A DNA stretch of 64,000 nt from Pseudomonas sp. BP8 (lineage in GTDB: Bacteria > Pseudomonadota > Gammaproteobacteria > Pseudomonadales > Pseudomonadaceae). The stretch lies in contig NZ_JAGINK010000001.1 in assembly GCF_017875955.1 (NCBI RefSeq), positions 3,874,501 to 3,938,500 of the forward strand, in the 5' to 3' direction. The translations under genes and the position numbers were made by a program. The notes under the pieces were generated by a model. That model was not told the origin of the DNA and ran no database searches. It saw only the letters and a program-made list of their open reading frames with translations. Of the stretch, positions 14,917-22,866 are shown in pieces. Within the stretch, counting starts at the first letter, position 1. Every line of letters starts with the position of its first letter.

Positions 14917-16356
14917 ATGAAACCCTCGATGGCACTCAAGCCTCTGGTTTTCGCAATTGCTGCGGTCATGGCTGTTGCTGTACAAGCTGACAACGATCGT
15001 CGTGGAAACCACGGCAACAACAATAACAACAATGACCCTCGCGTACGGATGCTGGAAGTCAGCGCAACTGCCCGGGCGATAGACTCGCAGCGCAGCGTCG
15101 GCAACTCCATCACCAACTACGGCACCGAGAACTCTGCTGAAATGAGCAGTTCTGGTGACGGCGCGAACGGCAACGTCGGCGTCAACGTCGCGGCAGGTAG
15201 CGGCAACCAGCAAGATAACGCGGCGGCTATCGCCAACGCAGCCTCCGAGGCGAGCCTGGATAACAGCTTCGTCTTCGGCGATGCCTCAGCCACCGCCACC
15301 GTGACGCAAACCAGCAACCGCAACACCGTCAACAACTGGTCGACGCAAAACTCCGCGGTCATGAGCGGGTCTGCCAATGGCGGCAACGGTAACCTGGGCA
15401 TCAACATTGCCGGCGGCGACCTGAACCAACAGAAAAACACTATGGCGATTGCCAACGCCGCAGCCGGCGTGGGTAGCTCGACCGCCACTGCCCGAGCTGA
15501 TCAGGATGGCCCTGGTCTGACCGTGACCAACAACGCCGACCGGACCTACCGTCTCGACACCATTACCCTCACTACCTCCACCAGTGGCTCGTCCTCTCGT
15601 GAAGGCACCTTCGATGCAAGCGTGGACAGAAGCTCGTCTTCGAGCCTCAACGTAAGCGGTTCCAATAGCTACGATGCCAGCGGTTCCAACAGCTGGAGCG
15701 CCAGCGGGTCCAACAGCTCCGATGCCAGTGGCTCACACAGCTTCGATGCCAGCGGCTCCAATAGCGCAGATGCCAGCGGCGCTGTCAGCGGCAGCTCGAG
15801 CGCCAGCAGCAGCGGTTCTCTGACCGCCTCGCTGGATGCTTCTTACGAAGCCGCCCGGTCGAACACCGTCAACTTTGGCCGTGGCGACCGCACTCGCAGC
15901 TCGGAGTCCAGCGGTTCGGTGAGTGCAGACCTCGACGCTTCGTATGATGCCGCTCGTGAGAACGCATTCGACGCTTCGTTCGAGAAATCGTATGACTCCT
16001 CGTACGCCAAGTCGACTGACGCTTCGTACACCAAGTCGCAGGATTCTTCCTACGACAAGGCGCATGAGTCTGCCTACGCAAAATCGGCCGCTTCTTCGTT
16101 CGAAAAAGCCATCGAGAAGGCTTCCGAGTCGTCGGATGCCATCTCGAAAAGCTACAGCGAGGCCAACTCGTACGACCTGAGCAACACGATCTCCTTCCAA
16201 GTGTTGACTCCTACCGGCTGGGCTAACCCTGTGACCAACACCGCAACCCTGAGCGGTTCGGTGAATGGCAGCAACGGCAACGTCGGCGTCAACGTGGCGT
16301 CGGGTGTAGGCAACCAGCAAAGCAACTCGCTGGCCATTTCCAACCAATCGTTCTGA
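14917..16356 (+). CDS. fapC: Major functional amyloid subunit FapC
   Basis: This 479-residue secreted protein has a signal peptide (about 1-24) and an Asn-rich leader. It has three amyloid repeats: R1 (about 62-107), R2 (about 137-184) and R3 (about 440-479), each with G-N-(V/L)-G-(V/I)-N-(V/I) and N-Q-Q. Linker L1 is about 29 residues; L2 is about 255 residues and highly repetitive. L2 first has about five 8-residue units of the type GSNSxDAS (248-288), then Asp/Ala-Ser-Tyr-x-(K/A) units (306-420). FapC forms the bulk of extracellular amyloid fibres that stiffen biofilms. CGGAGAA precedes the ATG. The protein contains no cysteine. A strong terminator follows. Confidence 0.95.
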   Translation: MKPSMALKPLVFAIAAVMAVAVQADNDRRGNHGNNNNNNDPRVRMLEVSATARAIDSQRSVGNSITNYGTENSAEMSSSGDGANGNVGVNVAAGSGNQQDNAAAIANAASEASLDNSFVFGDASATATVTQTSNRNTVNNWSTQNSAVMSGSANGGNGNLGINIAGGDLNQQKNTMAIANAAAGVGSSTATARADQDGPGLTVTNNADRTYRLDTITLTTSTSGSSSREGTFDASVDRSSSSSLNVSGSNSYDASGSNSWSASGSNSSDASGSHSFDASGSNSADASGAVSGSSSASSSGSLTASLDASYEAARSNTVNFGRGDRTRSSESSGSVSADLDASYDAARENAFDASFEKSYDSSYAKSTDASYTKSQDSSYDKAHESAYAKSAASSFEKAIEKASESSDAISKSYSEANSYDLSNTISFQVLTPTGWANPVTNTATLSGSVNGSNGNVGVNVASGVGNQQSNSLAISNQSF

Positions 16357-16370
16357 TTGGCCTGGCCTGG

Positions 16371-16396
16371 AGGCCCCCTTCGGGGGGCCTTTTTTC
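16371..16396 (+). terminator. Attenuator/terminator between fapC and fapD
   Basis: AGGCCCCC-TTCG-GGGGGCCT followed by a run of six T. This strong intrinsic terminator lies 15 nt after the fapC stop, inside the operon. It would let fapABC be transcribed more than fapDEF. Confidence 0.92.
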
Positions 16397-16420
16397 AACC
16401 GAACCTGAAGGCTTTCGATC

Positions 16421-17101
16421 ATGCGTATTATCGCCTTGGCATGTTTGCTTTGCATGGCCAGCCTGAGCGAAGCCGCTCAAATGCCACTTTCGGTGATGCC
16501 GGGAGGGGCCGTGGTGTTCAAGCCCATCCAGAGTATCCGTGAACGCAAGTTTGCCGACCTGGTGCAACAGAAAACCGACTTCAGTTGCGGCGCCGCTGCA
16601 CTGGGAACCATCCTGCGCCAGGCCTATTGGCTGGACGTGGACGAGCACCAGATCATCGAAGGCATGCTGGCCCACGCCGATCAGGACCTGGTCCGCACCC
16701 AAGGCTTCTCGATGCTCGACATGAAGCGCTACGTAGAGAGCCTGGGCATGCGCGCACGGGGTTACAAGGTGACGCCCGAAAGCTTGAACGATATCCGTAT
16801 TCCCGTGGTGGTCCTGATGGACATCCGCGGCTACAAACACTTTGTCGTCCTGCAAAAAGTCGACAAAGGCTGGGCCTATATCGGTGATCCGGTACTCGGC
16901 CATAAACGGTTCAAGGTTGAAGAGTTTGTCAAAGGCTGGAACGGCATCATCTTCGCCGTCATCGGCCAGGGGTACGACAAGAACAATGTCTTGATCGACC
17001 CACCGCTACCACTGACCGCGAAAAACCGCATCGACAACTTCCGCCCGGTGCAAGACGCAGAGTTGATGGATTTCGGATTCATCCAAAGCGACTTCTTCTA
17101 A
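16421..17101 (+). CDS. fapD: C39 peptidase FapD
   Basis: This 226-residue protein has a signal peptide (about 1-18) and a papain-like C39 peptidase domain. The catalytic Cys56 lies in 'TDFSCGAAALGTIL', His140 in 'GYKHFVVL' and Asp156 in 'IGDPVLG'. FapD is needed for Fap secretion and is thought to process components of the system in the periplasm. It lies directly after the fapC attenuator, so its expression depends on read-through. It stands 33 bp before fapE. All catalytic residues are intact. Confidence 0.93.
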   Translation: MRIIALACLLCMASLSEAAQMPLSVMPGGAVVFKPIQSIRERKFADLVQQKTDFSCGAAALGTILRQAYWLDVDEHQIIEGMLAHADQDLVRTQGFSMLDMKRYVESLGMRARGYKVTPESLNDIRIPVVVLMDIRGYKHFVVLQKVDKGWAYIGDPVLGHKRFKVEEFVKGWNGIIFAVIGQGYDKNNVLIDPPLPLTAKNRIDNFRPVQDAELMDFGFIQSDFF

Positions 17102-17133
17102 TCATAAGGAGCACGACGCTCCGGGAGCCTCCA

Positions 17134-17892
17134 ATGAAAACCTCCATCTGGGTAGCCGTGCTTTGCCTGGCCACCAGCCTGCCGACCCAGGCCCAGACAC
17201 TCAAGCCGATCGAATTGAAAGACCAGGAGTTGGCCAACCTGCGTGGCCGCTACGTGATGCCGGGGCGCATCGTCAGTTTCGGCGTGGTCATGACCAGCAC
17301 TTGGCAAAATGCCCAGGGCGATGTCATCGGCGCAACCTCCTCGATGCAGATTCAGCAATCAACGATCAAGCCCGAGTTCTATGTGTCGATGATCGATGAC
17401 AAAGCAACCGGCTCGGCGATCTCGCAAAACGCTAGCGCGAATCCGGGCACCGGCATTGTCACCGGTGGCAGTGGCCTCAACACGACCGAAGGCGTTACCC
17501 AGGTGGTGCGCGCTGCCGGCGATAACAACACCGCCTACAACAATGTCGACATCAATGTCAGCAAGGGCAATGAAGCGCCCGCCAGCCCAGCCCAAGGGCA
17601 AATCCTGACCGCAGGTTCGACCTTGACCGGCGCCAATGGCGCGGGCTCATTGAGCGTGTCCTCGACCGGTAACGGCGTGCAGCTTGATATCGTCGCCAAC
17701 AATAATCAGGGCAGCACTGTGCAGCGCCTGGCCCAGGGTGGGCTGATGCAGAACACCACGTTGTTGGGAGGTGGCAACCAGGTCAGCAACGTCACTTCAC
17801 TGAATGTGGTAATGCGGGAAAACGTGCCGACTGCGGCCTCCATGAACGGCAACCTTGATCAGCTCAAAGGTCTTCGCGCTCTAGGATATTGA
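17134..17892 (+). CDS. fapE: Fap fibre-associated protein FapE
   Basis: This 252-residue protein has a signal peptide (about 1-21). A conserved N-terminal domain contains 'LKDQELANLRGRYVMPGRIVSFGV' features (written in part: LANLRGRYVMPG, about 34-45). A Gly/Asn/Thr-rich region follows ('GIVTGGSGLNTTEGVTQVVR', 'NNTAYNNVDINV'). FapE is secreted and found as a minor part of the fibres. The N-terminal segment resembles bacteriocin-like leader regions and could be a target of the C39 peptidase FapD; that is inference. AAGGAG lies upstream at 17106-17111, rather far from the ATG, and CGGGAG is nearer. Confidence 0.9.
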   Translation: MKTSIWVAVLCLATSLPTQAQTLKPIELKDQELANLRGRYVMPGRIVSFGVVMTSTWQNAQGDVIGATSSMQIQQSTIKPEFYVSMIDDKATGSAISQNASANPGTGIVTGGSGLNTTEGVTQVVRAAGDNNTAYNNVDINVSKGNEAPASPAQGQILTAGSTLTGANGAGSLSVSSTGNGVQLDIVANNNQGSTVQRLAQGGLMQNTTLLGGGNQVSNVTSLNVVMRENVPTAASMNGNLDQLKGLRALGY

Positions 17893-17939
17893 TCTACGCT
17901 CAGTCTCATCATATGTAGTCAGAAGGGACGGCTAACCCC

Positions 17940-19220
17940 ATGCATTCATCGTTAACGATCAGAGCTATCGTATGTTTGAGTAGCCTGACCCCGGCTACAT
18001 TGCTTTACGCAGCACCGGACCCTCAGGTCGAAGCACTAAAACAAGAACTCATGGCGTTGAAACAGCGTTACGAAGCTCAACAGAATGCGTTGATGGTCCT
18101 CGAACAACGCGTTCGGCAAGTTGAAGAAGCCCCCGCAGCCCCTGCTCCCAAACGCCTGACCAAGTCCCCCGCCGAAGGCGTCAAGGGCGCCCAGACGGTG
18201 GCCTCCGGGGCGCCTGGAACCTCTGGCAGTGGTTATGGCCAATCGCTCAAGGACGACTCCGAGCCCGCTCAGAGCGTGTCCAACCTGTACGACGAAGCCA
18301 GCGGCTTCTTTGGTGGCGGCAAGTTCAGTGTCGAAACCGGCATTACCTACACCCACTACGATACGCGGGCGTTGACCCTCAACGGGTTCCTGGCGCTTGA
18401 CTCGATCTTTCTCGGCCAGATCAACCTCGACCGGATCAAGGCCGACAACTGGACCCTTGACCTGACTGCGCGCTACAACCTCGATCAACGTTGGCAGTTC
18501 GACATAAACGTGCCGGTTGTCTACCGCGAATCGACGTATTCTTCTGGCGGCGCAGGTGGAGCCGGCCCGGTGACTTCCGATGCTACCGTCACCCGCGACC
18601 CCACCATCGGCGACATCAACTTCGGCGTGGCCTACAAGTTTCTCGATGAGTCGGAGAGTCTGCCTGACGCGGTGGTTACGCTGCGGGTCAAGGCGCCGAC
18701 CGGCGATGACCCTTACGGCATCAAGCTGGTCAGCGACCCCACCAACGACAACTTGTCAGTGCCTGAGAGCCTGCCGACCGGTAACGGTGTCTGGGCGATC
18801 ACACCGGGTATCTCGCTGGTCAAGACCTTCGACCCGGCGGTGCTCTTCGGCAGCCTCTCCTACACCTACAACATGCAGGACTCGTTCAGCGACATCAGTG
18901 CCCAGGAGGGCAGTAAAGTCCCCGGTGATGTGAAGCTCGGCGACTCCTGGCAGATTGGCGCCGGTATTGCCTTTGCCCTGAACGAGAAGATGAGCATGTC
19001 GTTCTCGGTCACCGACCAGTTTGCCCGCAAGAGCAAGATCAGGCCCGATGGCGGCGACTGGCAGTCAATCTCCAGCAGCGACTACAACGCGGCCAACTTC
19101 AATGTCGGTCTGACCCTGGCCGCGACCGACAACCTGACCATCGTGCCCAACCTGTCGATCGGCCTTACCGACGACGCGCCAGACTTTACCTTCAGCCTGA
19201 AATTCCCCTACTACTTCTGA
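17940..19220 (+). CDS. fapF: Outer-membrane amyloid export pore FapF
   Basis: This 426-residue protein has a signal peptide (about 1-25) and an N-terminal periplasmic coiled coil ('VEALKQELMALKQRYEAQQ', about 29-62). A Pro/Ala/Gly-rich linker follows, then a 12-stranded-type beta-barrel domain ending in aromatic Phe ('FPYYF'), typical of outer-membrane insertion. FapF is a trimeric gated pore that secretes FapB/C/E; the coiled coil trimerises it and a helical plug gates it. Last gene of the operon, followed by a strong terminator. Intact in length compared with known FapF (about 430). Confidence 0.94.
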   Translation: MHSSLTIRAIVCLSSLTPATLLYAAPDPQVEALKQELMALKQRYEAQQNALMVLEQRVRQVEEAPAAPAPKRLTKSPAEGVKGAQTVASGAPGTSGSGYGQSLKDDSEPAQSVSNLYDEASGFFGGGKFSVETGITYTHYDTRALTLNGFLALDSIFLGQINLDRIKADNWTLDLTARYNLDQRWQFDINVPVVYRESTYSSGGAGGAGPVTSDATVTRDPTIGDINFGVAYKFLDESESLPDAVVTLRVKAPTGDDPYGIKLVSDPTNDNLSVPESLPTGNGVWAITPGISLVKTFDPAVLFGSLSYTYNMQDSFSDISAQEGSKVPGDVKLGDSWQIGAGIAFALNEKMSMSFSVTDQFARKSKIRPDGGDWQSISSSDYNAANFNVGLTLAATDNLTIVPNLSIGLTDDAPDFTFSLKFPYYF

Positions 19221-19233
19221 CCCTTTGGCCAGC

Positions 19234-19261
19234 GCCGGCCCGACTCGGGCCGGCGTTTTTG
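19234..19261 (+). terminator. Terminator of the fap operon
   Basis: A perfect 10-bp stem CGCCGGCCCG-ACT-CGGGCCGGCG followed by TTTTT, 13 nt after fapF. Confidence 0.93.
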
Positions 19262-19353
19262 GTTACCTGGCTTGTCTGCCCGGCCTTCTCGCCCCGTCCC
19301 TGTTATCATTCAGCAGATTTGTGTGACGGTTTCATGGCAAGAAGGACGCTTTT

Positions 19354-21555
19354 GTGAAGAACATGTTCGGCCACCCCCGCGCCCGGCTCATCAGCCTGGC
19401 AGCACTGGTGCTGTTTATACCCCTCGGCGTACGCGCCTTGCTGGGCTGGTCCAATCCGCTCGGATACCTTTCCGACCTGGCGATCGGCAGCCTGCTGGTC
19501 CTGCTGTTACAGCGCCGTGCCTGGTGGTTGGCGTTGCCCGTCCTGCTGGCCTGGGGCGTGCTCCTGATCGCTTCAGCCGAGCTGGTCAGCGCCGTCGGCC
19601 GGCTGCCTACCGCGGCCGACCTGGGCTACCTGGTCGATCCGCAGTTCATGGAGAACTCCACCGGTGGCGCCCTCGCCCACCCCTGGTTGCCGTGGACCCT
19701 TGCTGCCGGTTTGCTGACCTGGCTGCTGACCCGCAACCACGCCCGTCGCCAGAATGCCGCAGCATTGCCGCGCACGGCCTGGGCAGTGCCTGTGCTGCTG
19801 CTCGGTGCGCACTGGGCCAGTCAGCACCTGCTGCCGTCGGACGCCGATCAATGGCGCCAGTACAACTTGCCGCACCAGTTGCTCTCTGCCGCTGTCGGCG
19901 ATCTGCAACGCAAGGCCAGCGGCTGGATCGGTGATGACCTGCCGGTACCGCCGCTGTCCAGCAACGGCCTGACCCAGTCCGACCTCAATGGGCAGAAGCT
20001 GATCGACGCGCCCGGCAGTGCCCGCAACCTGCTGGTGATTACCCTGGAGGGAATCCCCGGCGCCTACATCCGGGCCAATCGAGAAGCGCTGCACAGCCGC
20101 TTCGACCAGGAGTTGATGCCCAACCTCAGCCGCTGGGCCGAGCGCGGCATGAACACGCCCGACTATGTTCTGCACACCCACCAGACCATCCGCGGCCTGT
20201 ACGCCATGCTCTGCGGCGACTACGACAAACTGGCCAACGGCACCCCCAAGGGCGTCGAGCTGCTGACCCAGGAGGCGCGCAACCAGGCCTGCCTGCCGGC
20301 GCAGCTGCGCCAGGCCGGCTTTGCCACCCACTACCTGCAGGGTGCTGGCCTGCGTTTCATGGCCAAGGACCGGATCATGCCGCACATCGGCTTCGAGTCG
20401 GTGCACGGGCTGGAGTGGTTCAGCAACGACAATTACCTGGAGTTCCCGTGGGGCAAGGATGACCGGGCGTTCTTCGAAGGCGCGCAAGACTATGTCAGCC
20501 AGCTCCGCAAGGCCAAGCAACCGTGGATGCTCACTCTGCTGACCGTCGGCACCCACCAGCCCTACTCGGCCCCGGACGATTATTTGCAGCGTTACGACAC
20601 GCCCAAACAGGCGGCGGTGGCCTACCTGGACGACGCACTGGGTAACTTTCTCGACAATCTCGAACGCCAAGGTGTACTGAAAGACACCCTGGTAGTGATT
20701 ACCTCCGACGAATCGCACGGTATCGACGGCGTGCGCCTGGCCTCGTCCTGGGGTTTCAACCTGATCCTCGCGCCAGAGCAGGCGCAATTACCGCGCCTGA
20801 ACAAGGGCACCTACGGCCACATCGACCTCACCACCTCGCTGCTCGACTACTTCGCCTTGCCAATCCCGGCTGCACTGGGCGGCCGCTCACTGCTGCGCGA
20901 CTACGACACAGGCCGCGAGATGATCGCCTTTACCAACGGCATGCTGCGCTACCACGATGGCCAGGGCGTGCTGACCGAGTGCGATTTCCAGCAGCGCTGC
21001 CGGCGCTATGCCAGTCAGGGATTCATCGCTGACAAGGCCGAGTACCTGGGCCGTGGTCAAGGCATGATCGGCCAGCAGATCAGTGACCTGGCAGCCAGCC
21101 TCGACCAATCGCTGCTTCAGACGCCGCTCAACCTGCGCTACCAGTTCGGCGGCCCCTCGGCGATTGCCCTGCAGCCAAGCATTCGCGACGACTGGGCGGA
21201 CAACCTGATCGGTGCGCAATACCTGGAAATGCCCGAAGGCTCGCATACCCGGGTGCGGGTCAAGGTGCGCGCGCTGGATCCGCAACACACAGCCTACATC
21301 AAGCTCAAGGCCAAAGAGTTCGAGCAAGACGTGCCGCTGGGCTTGCCCGATGAGATTGCAGTCACTGCCGGCGAACCCATGGAGCTGGAGTTCAGCTTTG
21401 ACAACCCGTCACTGCGCAAGGCGTTTTCTTTCCACTTGCTGGGCTACGGCGGTGGCGAAGTTGAAGTCAGCGATTTCAGCGTGATTACCGCGATGCCGGG
21501 CGATGAAGACCCGGTTGATGAGCTGCAGGATGGGCATATCGCGCACTCCGGCTGA
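19354..21555 (+). CDS. LTA-synthase-like membrane sulfatase/phosphotransferase
   Basis: This 733-residue protein has about four to five N-terminal hydrophobic helices (1-160). A large sulfatase/phosphoglycerol-transferase fold follows (about 225-520), with metal and nucleophile regions 'LLVITLEGIPGAY', 'HTHQTIRGLYAMLCGDY', 'TVGTHQPYS' and 'VVITSDESHG'. A C-terminal domain of about 200 residues follows. The family (LtaS, OpgB, related enzymes) transfers phosphoglycerol or similar groups to glycans at the outer face of the inner membrane. In Pseudomonas the acceptor is unknown; osmoregulated glucans or a surface glycan are candidates. The start is GTG, with AAGGA 7 nt upstream. It has its own promoter region after the fap terminator. 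Confidence 0.82.
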   Translation: MKNMFGHPRARLISLAALVLFIPLGVRALLGWSNPLGYLSDLAIGSLLVLLLQRRAWWLALPVLLAWGVLLIASAELVSAVGRLPTAADLGYLVDPQFMENSTGGALAHPWLPWTLAAGLLTWLLTRNHARRQNAAALPRTAWAVPVLLLGAHWASQHLLPSDADQWRQYNLPHQLLSAAVGDLQRKASGWIGDDLPVPPLSSNGLTQSDLNGQKLIDAPGSARNLLVITLEGIPGAYIRANREALHSRFDQELMPNLSRWAERGMNTPDYVLHTHQTIRGLYAMLCGDYDKLANGTPKGVELLTQEARNQACLPAQLRQAGFATHYLQGAGLRFMAKDRIMPHIGFESVHGLEWFSNDNYLEFPWGKDDRAFFEGAQDYVSQLRKAKQPWMLTLLTVGTHQPYSAPDDYLQRYDTPKQAAVAYLDDALGNFLDNLERQGVLKDTLVVITSDESHGIDGVRLASSWGFNLILAPEQAQLPRLNKGTYGHIDLTTSLLDYFALPIPAALGGRSLLRDYDTGREMIAFTNGMLRYHDGQGVLTECDFQQRCRRYASQGFIADKAEYLGRGQGMIGQQISDLAASLDQSLLQTPLNLRYQFGGPSAIALQPSIRDDWADNLIGAQYLEMPEGSHTRVRVKVRALDPQHTAYIKLKAKEFEQDVPLGLPDEIAVTAGEPMELEFSFDNPSLRKAFSFHLLGYGGGEVEVSDFSVITAMPGDEDPVDELQDGHIAHSG

Positions 21556-21561
21556 GGGGCC

Positions 21562-21595
21562 CGGCCCCGTCGTGGTGATCGCCGCGATGGGGCCG
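21562..21595 (+). terminator. Probable terminator of the LTA-synthase-like gene
   Basis: An 11-bp stem, CGGCCCCGTCG with CGATGGGGCCG, with one mismatch and a 12-nt loop, lies 6 nt after the stop. No T-run, so it may be only a stabilising hairpin. Confidence 0.45.
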
Positions 21596-21676
21596 CTAGC
21601 GGGTAATTGTTGGTGAACTGCGCCAGAGCGTCTTTACTCTAAGAAAAATAATACCCGTCACAGAGGGACGTGCCCC

Positions 21677-22063
21677 ATGAAGATTGTGGTCACCAGCATT
21701 CTTGTCGACGATCAGGCCAAGGCCTTGGCTTTCTACCACTACGTTCTCGGATTCGAACCCAAACACGATGTGCCCATGGGCAGGCACCGCTGGCTTACCC
21801 TCACCTCACCCAACGACCCCCATGGCGTCGAACTGCTGCTCGAACCCGACGCGCATCCGGCCGCCAAGGCCTTCAAGACTGCGATCAAACAGGACGGCAT
21901 ACCCGCCACCTCTTTTGCCGTGCGCGACATCCACGCCGAGTACGCCCGCCTGTGCAAGGCCGGCGTCGAGTTCCGTCAAGCACCCACCGACCTCGGCCCG
22001 GTCATCGTCGCGGTATTTGACGATACCTGCGGCAACCTGATCCAGATCGCCCAGCGTCATTGA
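21677..22063 (+). CDS. VOC-family (glyoxalase-like) protein
   Basis: This 128-residue protein has the two-module beta-alpha-beta-beta-beta vicinal oxygen chelate fold. 'VDDQAKALAFYHYVLGFE' opens module 1, 'RWLTLTSPNDPHGVELLLEP' gives a metal-site Glu, and 'DTCGNLIQIAQ' ends module 2. Such small proteins include lyases, dioxygenases and resistance proteins, often with unknown substrates. An AGAGGGACG stretch precedes the ATG at about 12 nt. Appears monocistronic. The specific reaction cannot be told. Confidence 0.82.
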   Translation: MKIVVTSILVDDQAKALAFYHYVLGFEPKHDVPMGRHRWLTLTSPNDPHGVELLLEPDAHPAAKAFKTAIKQDGIPATSFAVRDIHAEYARLCKAGVEFRQAPTDLGPVIVAVFDDTCGNLIQIAQRH

Positions 22064-22191
22064 GTCATTTGTCGTGCTGGCTGGCGAGTGCCTGATCGCC
22101 GGCCAGGGCGACGCCAGTGATCAACGCCACCCACCGAGCGTTCCGCTACAGCCCCAACGCCCCTCAGCGCAGCCACAACAAGGAAACCACC

Positions 22192-22761
22192 ATGCGCTAC
22201 GAATTCAGCGAAGTGCTCAACGACCTGATTGACTATTTTCTGCTGGGTGACATCCAGTTGCTGGCGCGCTTCAAACAGGAAAACGACCTGCCCGACGATC
22301 TCGCTTACGAGTTCACCCACACCGACAGTGGCGATCGAGCGGTGCTCGAAGGTGTCGTGCTGCCCTTGGCTGGCATTGAAAACCTGCCCTACACGATCAT
22401 CTTCAGCGTCGACGAAGAGACGCCCGCCCTGCTCGAGCCAGGCAGCCGCCTGCAGCACCGCCGAGGCGGCTACGTGCTGAGGGTGGAGAACCGCGCAGTG
22501 ATGCTGTTCACCTGGCGCATTCTCCAGCACTTCACCAACAAGACCCTGGGTGATCTGCTGGCGCGTTATCAGGCACCCAATCGACCGATCATCGAGCTGG
22601 ACAATGGCTGGTACAACGTCGAAGTGCTGGCCGGTGCGGTCCAGCGCGACGGGCTTTACGAACCTACCTTCGAGTTCGTACTGAAAAAGACCTGGAGCCG
22701 GGGCGATGCCTCGGCTGTCGACACCGGCTATGCCTTTACGCTGCGCGGCGACTTGGGCTGA
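22192..22761 (+). CDS. Conserved-looking protein of unknown function
   Basis: This is a 189-residue acidic cytoplasmic protein without signal peptide or membrane segment. I recognise no family. It has regular alternation of hydrophobic and charged residues, and two halves with likely beta structure ('AVLEGVVLPLAGIENLPYTI' and 'YNVEVLAGAVQRDGLYEPTF'). ATG 22192 is preferred over the upstream in-frame ATG at 22117, because AAGGA lies 8 nt before it and the extra 25 residues look non-coding. GC-rich third positions fit the core genome. It lies 128 bp after the VOC gene, same strand, and may share its transcript. Confidence 0.7.
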   Translation: MRYEFSEVLNDLIDYFLLGDIQLLARFKQENDLPDDLAYEFTHTDSGDRAVLEGVVLPLAGIENLPYTIIFSVDEETPALLEPGSRLQHRRGGYVLRVENRAVMLFTWRILQHFTNKTLGDLLARYQAPNRPIIELDNGWYNVEVLAGAVQRDGLYEPTFEFVLKKTWSRGDASAVDTGYAFTLRGDLG

Positions 22762-22768
22762 TCACTGA

Positions 22769-22841
22769 CGCCTTCGCGGGTCAAGCCCGCTCCTACAGGA
22801 TTTAGGTGATCCTGTAGGAGCGGGCTTGCCCCGCGAAGGCG
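22769..22841. repeat. Inverted REP pair (BIME-like)
   Basis: Two REP cores in opposite orientation (22769-22800 and 22810-22841) separated by 9 nt can form a long cruciform or hairpin between convergent genes. It is followed by a run of ten C (22851-22860). It could serve as a bidirectional terminator or mRNA stabiliser. Confidence 0.88.
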
Positions 22842-22866
22842 TCGTTACTGCCCCCCCCCCGGTACG

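Noticed and set aside
19354..21555. Reading the sulfatase-like gene as part of the fap operon
   Set aside because: A strong terminator lies between fapF and this gene, and the start has its own region of about 90 bp.
22117..22191. Upstream start for the unknown protein at 22192
   Set aside because: The residues encoded are not protein-like and AAGGA lies just before ATG 22192.
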